Source: Alphaproteobacteria bacterium
GTDB taxonomy: Bacteria; Pseudomonadota; Alphaproteobacteria; JAJFFI01
NCBI GenBank assembly: GCA_021776755.1
Contig: JAJFFI010000209.1
Location: 1 to 5,852, forward strand
DNA length: 5,852 bases
Reading direction: 5' to 3'
Shown: positions 1-5,527 of the stretch, piece after piece
Numbering within the stretch: position 1 is the first letter of the stretch
Layout: every line of letters begins with the position of its first letter
Notes under the pieces: generated by a model
Databases searched by the model: none
The model's input: only the letters and a program-made list of their open reading frames with translations
Told to the model about the DNA's origin: nothing
Translations under genes and position numbers: made by a program

Positions 1-990
1 GTAGGCCTCGACGGCAAGCTCCTCGTTGCCGTCGCGGATCGCCCGGTAGAGGTCGATCACGCCCTTCACGAAACTCGGCGGGAAGACCCGGATGCAGCCG
101 AAATCGAGCAGGTTGATCGTCTGGTCGGGGCGCACCGCGTAGTTGCCGAGGTGCGGGTCGCCGTGGATGACGCCGTAGTTGTAGAACGGCACGTACCAGG
201 CGCGGAACATGTTCATGGCGATGCGGTTGCGCTCCTCGAGCGGCGCGTCCCTGGCTTCGAGCAGCGGCGTACCCTCGAGCCAGGACATCGTCAGCAGGCG
301 CCGGGTCGAAAGATCATGCTGGATTTCGGGCACATGCACGCCGGCTTCATCGCGCAGCATCCAGGTGTAGAGCTCGGTGTGGCGGGCTTCGCGCCCGTAA
401 TCGAGTTCTTCCCGGAGGCGCGCCGTGAGTTCGGCGTGGATGTTCTTGGTGTTGATCGCCTTGTCGTAGCGCTCGAAGATCGAGAACGCGAGCTTGAGCT
501 GGCGGAGGTCGGCCTCGACGGTCGAGCTCATGTCGGGGTACTGGAGCTTGCAGGCAAGTGCGGCCCCGTCCTCGAGGCTGGTCGCGCGATGGACCTGGCC
601 GAGGGAGGCTGCCGCCGCAGCCTCGCGCTCGAAGCTCGCGAACCGCTGGGCCCAATCCGGGCCGAGTTCGGCCGCCATTCGCCGGCGCACGAACGGCCAG
701 CCCATCGCCGGCGCGTTGGCCTGCAGTTGCGCGAGTTCCGCCGTGTATTCCTTGGGCAGCGCGTCCGGGATGGTGGACATGATCTGCGCCACCTTCATCA
801 GCGGGCCCTTGAGCCCGCCGAGGGCCGCCTTCAGCTCCGAGGCGTGTTTGCCGCGGTCGAGATCGAGCCCGAGAAAGCGCGAGCCCGCCAGCGACGCCGC
901 CAGCCCGCCCACGCCGCGCGCAACCTTGGCGTAGCGGCGCACCTGGCCGCCGACCGAACTGGCTTCGCGGTCGCGGGGTTTGTCAGTCAT
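1..990 (-). CDS. AarF/ABC1/UbiB family atypical kinase, C-terminus cut by window edge
   Basis: Read on the minus strand from the ATG at 990, the frame stays open for 330 codons to the left edge, so the C-terminus is missing (family members are usually about 440 residues or more). ABC1 kinase landmarks are visible in order: a KxGQ-like motif KVAQ at residues 66-69, the alanine-rich loop AAAAASLGQVHRA at about 125-136 that replaces the usual P-loop, the nucleotide-binding lysine in LACKLQ (K148), the catalytic HGDPHLGN at 276-283 and the metal-binding DFG at 296-298. Proteins of this family (UbiB, ADCK/COQ8) are membrane-associated ATPases or kinases that support ubiquinone synthesis or lipid handling; the exact substrate here cannot be read from sequence. 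The start fits the typical short charged N-terminus (MTDKPRDREASS), but no Shine-Dalgarno sequence precedes it directly. The gene follows pepF on the same strand after 69 nt that hold a terminator-like hairpin. Family assignment is firm; a role in ubiquinone synthesis is only inferred from the family. Confidence 0.95.
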   Translation of the reverse strand, partial: MTDKPRDREASSVGGQVRRYAKVARGVGGLAASLAGSRFLGLDLDRGKHASELKAALGGLKGPLMKVAQIMSTIPDALPKEYTAELAQLQANAPAMGWPFVRRRMAAELGPDWAQRFASFEREAAAAASLGQVHRATSLEDGAALACKLQYPDMSSTVEADLRQLKLAFSIFERYDKAINTKNIHAELTARLREELDYGREARHTELYTWMLRDEAGVHVPEIQHDLSTRRLLTMSWLEGTPLLEARDAPLEERNRIAMNMFRAWYVPFYNYGVIHGDPHLGNYAVRPDQTINLLDFGCIRVFPPSFVKGVIDLYRAIRDGNEELAVEAY

Positions 991-1003
991 GCGCGGCCGA
1001 CAT
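983..1003 (-). promoter_or_regulatory. Six-codon upstream ORF overlapping the ABC1 kinase start
   Basis: On the minus strand an ATG at 1003 opens a six-codon reading frame (M-S-A-A-H-D, stop TGA at 985-983) in a different frame from the kinase, whose ATG at 990 lies inside it. This upstream ATG has a good Shine-Dalgarno sequence, GAGGAG, ending 8 nt before it, whereas the kinase ATG has none. This is the geometry of translational coupling: ribosomes would stop 3 nt past the kinase start codon and could restart on it. It could equally be chance, or a sign that a one-base indel separates the real start from the gene. Peptide function is not implied. Confidence 0.35.
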
Positions 1004-1004
1004 C

Positions 1005-1034
1005 AAAAAAACTCCTCTCCCCTCAAGGGAGAGG
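1005..1034 (-). terminator. Rho-independent terminator-like hairpin after pepF
   Basis: On the minus strand, 26 nt after the pepF stop codon, an 8-bp perfect stem (CCTCTCCC pairing with GGGAGAGG, bases 1014-1021 with 1027-1034) closes a 5-nt loop. It is followed by AG and seven T residues (1005-1011). This fits an intrinsic terminator for pepF. The T-run ends only 14 nt before the ABC1 kinase ATG, so it could act as an attenuator for a pepF-kinase transcript. The 3' arm also contains the GGGAGAGGAG stretch that serves as Shine-Dalgarno for the small upstream ORF, so folding would hide it. A dispersed palindromic intergenic repeat is another possibility. Confidence 0.65.
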
Positions 1035-1059
1035 GGCATTGAAGTGCGGCCCGGACCGC

Positions 1060-2838
1060 TCACTCCAGCGCCTCGAGTTCCTCGATGAAGCCGGCGATGA
1101 CGCCCAGGCCCTTGTTCCAGAACGCAGGGTCGGACGCATCCAGCCCGAAGGGTGCGAGAAGCTCCTTGTGGCGCTTGGAGCCGCCGGCCCGCAGCATGTC
1201 GAGATACTTCTCGGCAAATCCGTCCTGGGCCTGCTCGTAGACCGCATAGAGCGAATTCACCAGGCAGTCGCCGAACGCATAGGCGTAGACATAGAACGGC
1301 GAGTGGATGAAATGCGGAATGTAGGCCCAGTAGTGGCGGTACTCGTCCTCGAAGCGGATCGCGGGGCCGAGGCTTTCGGCCTGCACATCCATCCAGATGC
1401 CGCCGATGGCTTCGGGGGTGAGTTCGCCTGTCCGGCGCTCGGCGTGGACCCGGCGCTCGAACACGCAGAACGCGACCTGGCGCACGACCGTGTTGAGCAT
1501 GTCCTCGACCTTGCCGGCGAGCAGCGCCTTGCGCTTGGCGGGATCGGTCTCGGCATCGAGCATGGCGCGGAAGGTGAGCATCTCGCCGAAGACGGACGCG
1601 GTCTCGGCCAGCGTCAGCGGGGTGTCGGCCATGAGATGGCCCTGGCCCGCCGCCAGTACCTGGTGGACGCCGTGGCCGAGCTCGTGGGCCAGCGTCATCA
1701 CGTCCCGGGTCTTGCCCTGGTAGTTCAGCAGCAGATAGGGGTGCGCGGACGGCACCGTCGGGTGGGCAAAGGCGCCCGGTGACTTGCCGGGCTTGACCGG
1801 CGCGTCGATCCAGCCGCCTTCGAAGAATTTCTGCCCGACCGCGGCAAGGTCGCCCGAGAACCGCCCGTAGGCGTCGAGCACCGTGGTCTCGGCCTCGGCC
1901 CAGGGGATCCTGCGGTCGTCGACATCCGGGAGCGGCGCGTTGCGGTCCCAGTAGTCGAGGGCATCCTGGCCGAACCATTTGGCCTTGAGGACGTAGTAGG
2001 CGTGGCTGAGGCGCGGATAGGAGGCCTTCACCGCGGAGATCAGCGCGTCGACCACCTCGTCCTCGACGAGATTGGCAACGTTGCGCGAGGAGATCGGCTT
2101 CTCGAAGCCCCGCCAGCGATCCTCGATCTCCTTGTCCTTGGCGAGCGTGTTGGTGATCAGCGCAAACGTGCGGATGTTGTTGCCGAAGACGTTGCCGACC
2201 GCCTTGGCCGCTTCCTTGCGCACCTCGGGTTTCGAATCCGAAAGCAGATGCAGGGCCTCGGAGCTGGTGAGATCCTTGCCGCCGATGGGGAAGCGCAGGC
2301 CGTCGACGGTCTCGTCGAACAGCCGGTTCCAGGCGCTCCGCCCGGCGACGCGCTTTTCGTGCAGCAGCCGCTCGATCTCGTCGTCGAGCTGATAATCCCG
2401 CAGCGCCCGCACATCGCGGAGCCACGGGCGATAGCGGGCAAGCTCGCCGGCATCGAGTTTCTTCTCGACCTCGGCGTCCGAGATCCGGTTGAGCTCGAGG
2501 GTGAAGAAGATCAGCGCCGCCGAAATGTCGGTCCCCCGCTCCTGCGCGCCCTGATAGAAGCGTCCGACGTTGGGGTTCGCCATGTCGCGGGCATAGACCA
2601 GCTGCGCATAGCTCATCACCCGGGAGATCAGCTCGTCGATGCGTTCGTATTCGGCGATCGCCCTGCCGAGGGCTGCGCCCGAAAGGCCCTCGAGCTTGCC
2701 GGCGTATTCCTCGCGAAACCGTGTTGCCGCGGCCTCCGCTTCATCGAGATCGGCCTTGAGCTCCTTCGAGTCGGGTGCGGGATAAAGGTCGGTCAGGTCC
2801 CATTCCGGAAGGGCCTCGGGTGCGGTGTTTCCGTCCAT
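1060..2838 (-). CDS. pepF: Oligoendopeptidase F-like zinc metallopeptidase (M3 family)
   Basis: This 592-residue protein is a complete M3-family oligopeptidase, close to the usual length of about 600 for the pepF/M3 group. It is expected to be cytoplasmic, since no signal peptide is visible, and to cleave short peptides during protein turnover. The zinc-binding, catalytic motif HELGH sits at residues 385-389 (His385 and His389 ligands, Glu386 catalytic). The third zinc ligand is most likely Glu412 in LAETASVFGE, 27 residues after the first His as in the family. The tyrosine-rich segment FYVYAYAFGD at 515-524 matches the substrate-contacting region near the C-terminus of M3 enzymes. The helical N-terminal half, with the opening PEWDLTDLYP, is typical. 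I chose the ATG at 2838 because family similarity begins there; an AAGGA lies 12 nt upstream, which is rather far. An in-frame ATG at 2871 would add 11 residues. The frame stays open much further upstream, but only as antisense to the acyl-CoA ligase. It lies upstream of the ABC1 kinase gene and diverges from the ligase gene. Confidence 0.95.
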   Translation of the reverse strand: MDGNTAPEALPEWDLTDLYPAPDSKELKADLDEAEAAATRFREEYAGKLEGLSGAALGRAIAEYERIDELISRVMSYAQLVYARDMANPNVGRFYQGAQERGTDISAALIFFTLELNRISDAEVEKKLDAGELARYRPWLRDVRALRDYQLDDEIERLLHEKRVAGRSAWNRLFDETVDGLRFPIGGKDLTSSEALHLLSDSKPEVRKEAAKAVGNVFGNNIRTFALITNTLAKDKEIEDRWRGFEKPISSRNVANLVEDEVVDALISAVKASYPRLSHAYYVLKAKWFGQDALDYWDRNAPLPDVDDRRIPWAEAETTVLDAYGRFSGDLAAVGQKFFEGGWIDAPVKPGKSPGAFAHPTVPSAHPYLLLNYQGKTRDVMTLAHELGHGVHQVLAAGQGHLMADTPLTLAETASVFGEMLTFRAMLDAETDPAKRKALLAGKVEDMLNTVVRQVAFCVFERRVHAERRTGELTPEAIGGIWMDVQAESLGPAIRFEDEYRHYWAYIPHFIHSPFYVYAYAFGDCLVNSLYAVYEQAQDGFAEKYLDMLRAGGSKRHKELLAPFGLDASDPAFWNKGLGVIAGFIEELEALE

Positions 2839-2880
2839 CGGTCTTGCGTATCCTTGCTTGCTTGCCCACATCGTTGGCCC

Positions 2881-2911
2881 GTACTGGCCCCGTACTGGCC
2901 CCGTACTGGCC
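2881..2911. repeat. Three tandem copies of an 11-nt unit in a promoter region
   Basis: The unit GTACTGGCCCC occurs exactly at 2881-2891 and 2892-2902 and again as GTACTGGCC at 2903-2911, where it runs into GGGG. A degenerate remnant (TGGCCC, 2875-2880) lies just before the first copy. The period is about one helical turn, so a protein could contact each copy on the same face of the DNA. The array sits 43-73 nt upstream of the chosen pepF start and about 150 nt upstream of the ligase start. Replication slippage in GC-rich DNA could also produce it. Confidence 0.75.
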
Positions 2912-3051
2912 GGGGAGGGACCGCGGATGTTGGTGTGTTCCCCATATTTGGCTACTTTCGGTGCCCGGGCCAAGGGGGTGCCCGCAATAACCCCTGAAAA
3001 GAACGCTGGCACATGGCACAGCCGCACCCGGAACCGGGGCGGTTTCAGCGC

Positions 3052-3059
3052 GAGGGAGG
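3052..3059 (+). promoter_or_regulatory. Ribosome binding site fixing the acyl-CoA ligase start
   Basis: GAGGGAGG ends 4 nt before the ATG at 3064 and is strongly complementary to the 16S rRNA 3' end. The alternative in-frame ATG at 3013, which would add 17 residues, has no such sequence, so the start at 3064 is preferred. Confidence 0.75.
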
Positions 3060-3063
3060 CGAC

Positions 3064-4857
3064 ATGGATTTCCAGGGGCTCGACAGTCTGGGCCAGATGT
3101 TTTTCCGTCAGGCGCGGCAGTATGCCGACAAGGACTTTCTCTGGACCAAGGCGGACGACGGCTGGCACCCGCAGTCCTGGTTCCAGATCGAGGCGAAGGT
3201 CAGCCTGCTGTCCCGCGGGCTGCGGGCGCTCGGCGTCGAGGCTGGCGACCGGGTGGTGCTGGTCTCGGAGAACCGGCCCGAGTGGCTGATCTCGGAGCTT
3301 GCCATCATGGCGGCGGGCGCGATCACGGTACCGGCCTATGTCACCAACACGGTTGCCGACCACCTCCATGTGCTGACCAACGTGGATGCGAAATGCGCCA
3401 TCGTCTCGACGTCGAAGCTTGCGCGGAATCTGCTGAAGGCGGTCGAGGAGATCGACAGCTGCGGCTTTGTGATCGCGATGGAGCCGCTGGGGGACGCGGC
3501 GCGGAACACGCTCGTGAAAATTCACGACTGGGACGCGGTGCTCGCTGAGGGCGCGCATCTCGAAGACGATGTCGCCGCCCGCGCGGACGCGGCCAAACGC
3601 ACCAACACTGCGATCATCATCCACACCTCGGGCACCGGCGGGACGCCGCGGGGCGTGACGCTCAGCCACGGCGCGCTGCTGCACAACTGCGAGGGCGCCT
3701 TCGGCGTGCTCGAGCCGACTATCGAGGAAGCGGGCGAGGTGTTTCTCTCGTTCCTGCCGCTTTCGCATTCCTATGAGCACATGGCGGGGCAGTTCTTCCC
3801 GATCTCGATCGGCGCCCAAGTCTATTACGCCGAAGGGCTCGATGCGCTGCTACGCAACATCGGCGAGGTGCGCCCGACGATCATGACCGCGGTGCCGCGA
3901 CTCTACGAGACGATGTACCAGCGCACCATGAAGTCGGCGGCCGCGAACACCGGGCTCAAGAAGACGCTCTTCGACAAGGCGATCGCGCTCGGCACCAAGG
4001 CCTATCTCGAACCGGAGAAAATGGGCGCGGGCGAACGGCTGACCAATGCGCTGCTCGACCGCCTCGTGCGCTCGAAGGCGCGGGCGCGCTTCGGCGGGCG
4101 GCTGAAATATTTCGTCTCGGGCGGCGCACCGCTCAATGTGGACATCGGCGTCTTCTTCACCGCGCTCGGCATCAAGTTCCTGCAAGGCTACGGCCTGACC
4201 GAGACCGCACCCCTGGTCAGCGTCAATCCGCCCGAGAAACCGAAGATGCACACGGTCGGCCCGCCGGTGCGGAACACCGAAGTGCGGATCGCGGGCGACG
4301 GCGAGATACTCGTGAAGGGCGAGCTCCTGATGGACGGGTATTGGCGCGACCAGGAAGCCACCGACGCGGTCATCAAGGACGGATGGCTCCACACCGGCGA
4401 CGTCGGGCTGATCGACGAGGATGGCTATGTCCAGATCACCGACCGGAAGAAGGACATCATCGTCAACGCCGGCGGCGACAACATTGCGCCGCAGAAGGTG
4501 GAAGGCGCGCTGATCGTGCGGCCGGAGATTCAGCAGGCGATGGTCTTCGGCGACAAGCGCCCGAACCTCGTGGCGGTAATCGTGCCGGACCTCGACTGGC
4601 TGGAGGAATGGGCAGCGGCGAACGGCAAGCCGGAAGACCTGGCCGAACTCGCCGACGACCCGGATCTCAGGAAGGCGCTGATGGAGGCGATCAACGCCGT
4701 CAACGCCGATCTGTCGGTGATCGAAAAGGTGCGGAAGTTCGTCGTCGCGGGCCAGCCGTTCACGGTCGAGAACGAGATGATGACGCCGACCATGAAGGCG
4801 CGCCGCCATGTCATCACCGCTGCCTATGGCGACGCCCTCGAGGCGCTTTATGGGTAG
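3064..4857 (+). CDS. AMP-forming long-chain fatty acid-CoA ligase
   Basis: This complete 597-residue member of the adenylate-forming (ANL) superfamily should activate a fatty acid with ATP to an acyl-adenylate and then transfer it to coenzyme A, feeding beta-oxidation or lipid synthesis. The core motifs are present in order: phosphate-binding loop TSGTGGTPRGVTLSH (residues 188-202), LPLSHSYEH (231-239), VSGGAPL (351-357), GYGLTETAP (375-383), the ribose-binding Asp446 in WLHTGDVG, the hinge DRKKD (460-464) followed by NAGGDNIAPQKVE, and the C-terminal catalytic lysine, probably K578 in TPTMKARR. The NIAPQ-containing linker and the roughly 600-residue length point to the long-chain subfamily rather than acetyl- or short-chain ligases. 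The P-loop has GTGG and an Arg where GTTG and Lys are most common. The ATG at 3064 is chosen for its strong ribosome binding site. The gene diverges from pepF and converges on the SRPBCC gene. No transmembrane segment or signal peptide is apparent. Chain-length preference cannot be read from sequence. Confidence 0.95.
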   Translation: MDFQGLDSLGQMFFRQARQYADKDFLWTKADDGWHPQSWFQIEAKVSLLSRGLRALGVEAGDRVVLVSENRPEWLISELAIMAAGAITVPAYVTNTVADHLHVLTNVDAKCAIVSTSKLARNLLKAVEEIDSCGFVIAMEPLGDAARNTLVKIHDWDAVLAEGAHLEDDVAARADAAKRTNTAIIIHTSGTGGTPRGVTLSHGALLHNCEGAFGVLEPTIEEAGEVFLSFLPLSHSYEHMAGQFFPISIGAQVYYAEGLDALLRNIGEVRPTIMTAVPRLYETMYQRTMKSAAANTGLKKTLFDKAIALGTKAYLEPEKMGAGERLTNALLDRLVRSKARARFGGRLKYFVSGGAPLNVDIGVFFTALGIKFLQGYGLTETAPLVSVNPPEKPKMHTVGPPVRNTEVRIAGDGEILVKGELLMDGYWRDQEATDAVIKDGWLHTGDVGLIDEDGYVQITDRKKDIIVNAGGDNIAPQKVEGALIVRPEIQQAMVFGDKRPNLVAVIVPDLDWLEEWAAANGKPEDLAELADDPDLRKALMEAINAVNADLSVIEKVRKFVVAGQPFTVENEMMTPTMKARRHVITAAYGDALEALYG

Positions 4858-4885
4858 CGCCGCGGGCAACACTACGCTGGCGGCT

Positions 4886-5308
4886 TCACTCTCCGACCGG
4901 GTTGCCCTCGCCGGTTTCGACCAGCGACCGGATCGAATGAAGGAAGCGCTTCCAGCCCTCGTCGCAGGACTCGTAGAGATCGGCGTCGCGCGCCCAGTTC
5001 TCGTGGCGGAGGTGGAGTTCGACCGCGTTGCGCGATGGGCGGAGCTGCCAGTCGAGCACGGTGTAGAGCCATTCGATATTGTTGCGGTGGTCGGTGCAGG
5101 TGAAGCGGACATGCCCGCCCGCCGGATCGGCGACGTCGATCCGGTGCGTCATCGCAACGCTGTCTTCCTGGAACGAGACGGTGAAACCCACGCCGGAAAA
5201 ATCGCAGGCGGGCGTCCACCAGCCCCGGATACCGGCCTCGGTCGAGATCGCCTCGAACACGTCTGGCGCCGGGGCGTCGATCCGGACCGAGTGATTCATC
5301 TGGCGCAT
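4886..5308 (-). CDS. SRPBCC (START-like, AHSA1-type) domain protein
   Basis: This 140-residue protein is about the length of a single SRPBCC domain, a helix-grip fold with a deep hydrophobic cavity. Family features are the opening SVRIDAPAPDVFEAIST, the Trp-rich helix end GIRGWWTP, alternating beta strands through about residue 103, and the long C-terminal helix with DEGWKRFLHSIRSLVETGEG (118-136), which is common in AHSA1-like members. Such proteins bind small hydrophobic ligands or act as stress or polyketide-type accessory proteins; no ligand can be assigned. The start at 5308 is supported by AGGAG ending 7 nt upstream; a second ATG lies three codons in. An in-frame GTG at 5368 would add 20 residues, but its Shine-Dalgarno is poorer. 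Small SRPBCC genes often sit next to an ArsR-type regulator, which is not seen here. It converges on the ligase gene with a 28-nt gap and diverges from the HAD hydrolase. Confidence 0.88.
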   Translation of the reverse strand: MRQMNHSVRIDAPAPDVFEAISTEAGIRGWWTPACDFSGVGFTVSFQEDSVAMTHRIDVADPAGGHVRFTCTDHRNNIEWLYTVLDWQLRPSRNAVELHLRHENWARDADLYESCDEGWKRFLHSIRSLVETGEGNPVGE

Positions 5309-5315
5309 GGCTTGT

Positions 5316-5320
5316 CTCCT
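5316..5320 (-). promoter_or_regulatory. Ribosome binding site of the SRPBCC gene
   Basis: On the minus strand AGGAG ends 7 nt before the ATG at 5308. This is good spacing and the main reason for choosing that start over the in-frame GTG at 5368. Confidence 0.75.
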
Positions 5321-5326
5321 GTTGTT

Positions 5327-5368
5327 CGGCTTTACCGGAAACACTTTGTACGGCTTCGCCGGAATCAC
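5327..5368. repeat. Pair of 18-nt direct repeats, 24-nt period
   Basis: CGGCTTTACCGGAAACAC (5327-5344) and CGGCTTCGCCGGAATCAC (5351-5368) match at 15 of 18 positions. They lie in the leader of the SRPBCC gene, directly upstream of its ribosome binding site. The second copy contains a short CGGC-TTC-GCCG dyad. The period is a multiple of three and the minus-strand frame is open, so the repeat would encode two similar octapeptides (VIPAKPYK and VFPVKPNN) in frame with the SRPBCC protein if translation began further upstream. Confidence 0.7.
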
Positions 5369-5402
5369 GGGCCTCACGATACGGCAGGATCGCGCCCCGG
5401 TG

Positions 5403-5442
5403 TTGATCGAATTGTCCCGTGGCAATCGACGATGCCGATCAA
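5403..5442. repeat. Inverted repeat in intergenic region, possible operator
   Basis: TTGATCG (5403-5409) has a perfect reverse complement, CGATCAA, at 5436-5442. Between them lies a second, off-centre dyad, ATTG (5411-5414) with CAAT (5423-5426), extended by flanking TCG/CGA. The arms are short and there is no T-run, so a terminator is unlikely. A regulator site for either divergent gene is possible but unproven. Confidence 0.35.
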
Positions 5443-5512
5443 AGGCGGACGGCGGTTGAAACGCAAAAATTCTGAACCACGTTAAATAACAGTTTTCAGC
5501 GCACTCACGGCG

Positions 5513-5518
5513 AAGGAG
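5513..5518 (+). promoter_or_regulatory. Ribosome binding site of the HAD hydrolase gene
   Basis: AAGGAG ends 9 nt before the ATG at 5528. It is a strong Shine-Dalgarno at acceptable spacing and supports that start. Confidence 0.75.
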
Positions 5519-5527
5519 CAGACCCCG

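Larger units (their letters stand above)
2839..3063. promoter_or_regulatory. Divergent intergenic region between pepF and acyl-CoA ligase
   Basis: These 225 nt separate two divergent start codons and should hold promoters for both. The left part carries the tandem 11-nt repeat. Around 2930-2958 lies a more AT-rich patch. On the plus strand TTGGTG (2930-2935) and TACTTT (2953-2958) are 17 nt apart, a weak match (3 of 6 each) to a sigma-70 promoter for the ligase. I see no convincing promoter for pepF and no coding sequence. Confidence 0.4.
5309..5527. promoter_or_regulatory. Divergent intergenic region between SRPBCC gene and HAD hydrolase
   Basis: These 219 nt separate two divergent start codons. 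They contain a pair of 18-nt direct repeats close to the SRPBCC gene, an inverted repeat in the middle and an AT-rich patch (about 5460-5495) upstream of the hydrolase. In that patch TTGAAA (5456-5461) and TTAAAT/TAAATA (5482-5488) resemble promoter boxes, but their 20-21 nt spacing is too long for a standard sigma-70 promoter. No coding sequence is supported here. Confidence 0.4.

Noticed and set aside
151..1782. 543-codon plus-strand open frame across the kinase and pepF genes
   Set aside because: It is antisense to two genes with clear catalytic motifs, spans their intergenic hairpin, and its arginine/glutamate/leucine-rich translation shows no domain. Long antisense frames are common in GC-rich DNA.
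2942..2951. CCATATTTGG, a perfect CArG-box sequence
   Set aside because: CArG boxes are eukaryotic MADS/SRF sites with no meaning in a bacterial promoter; it is a chance match in an AT-rich patch.
2002..2997. 331-codon plus-strand open frame over the start of pepF
   Set aside because: It is antisense to pepF and runs into the intergenic repeats; no domain is recognisable.
2839..3819. Upstream extension of the pepF frame to give a 919-residue protein
   Set aside because: The extra 327 residues are antisense to the acyl-CoA ligase and cross the tandem repeat and the divergent promoter region; M3 homology starts at the ATG at 2838.
4858..4885. Possible bidirectional terminator between the convergent ligase and SRPBCC genes
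   Set aside because: Only a 5-bp GCCGC/GCGGC stem with a 16-nt loop could be found, and neither strand has a T-run.
3850..5112. 420-codon minus-strand open frame under the ligase
   Set aside because: It is antisense to the C-terminal half of the ligase and overlaps the SRPBCC gene in another frame; its composition is that of a shadow frame.
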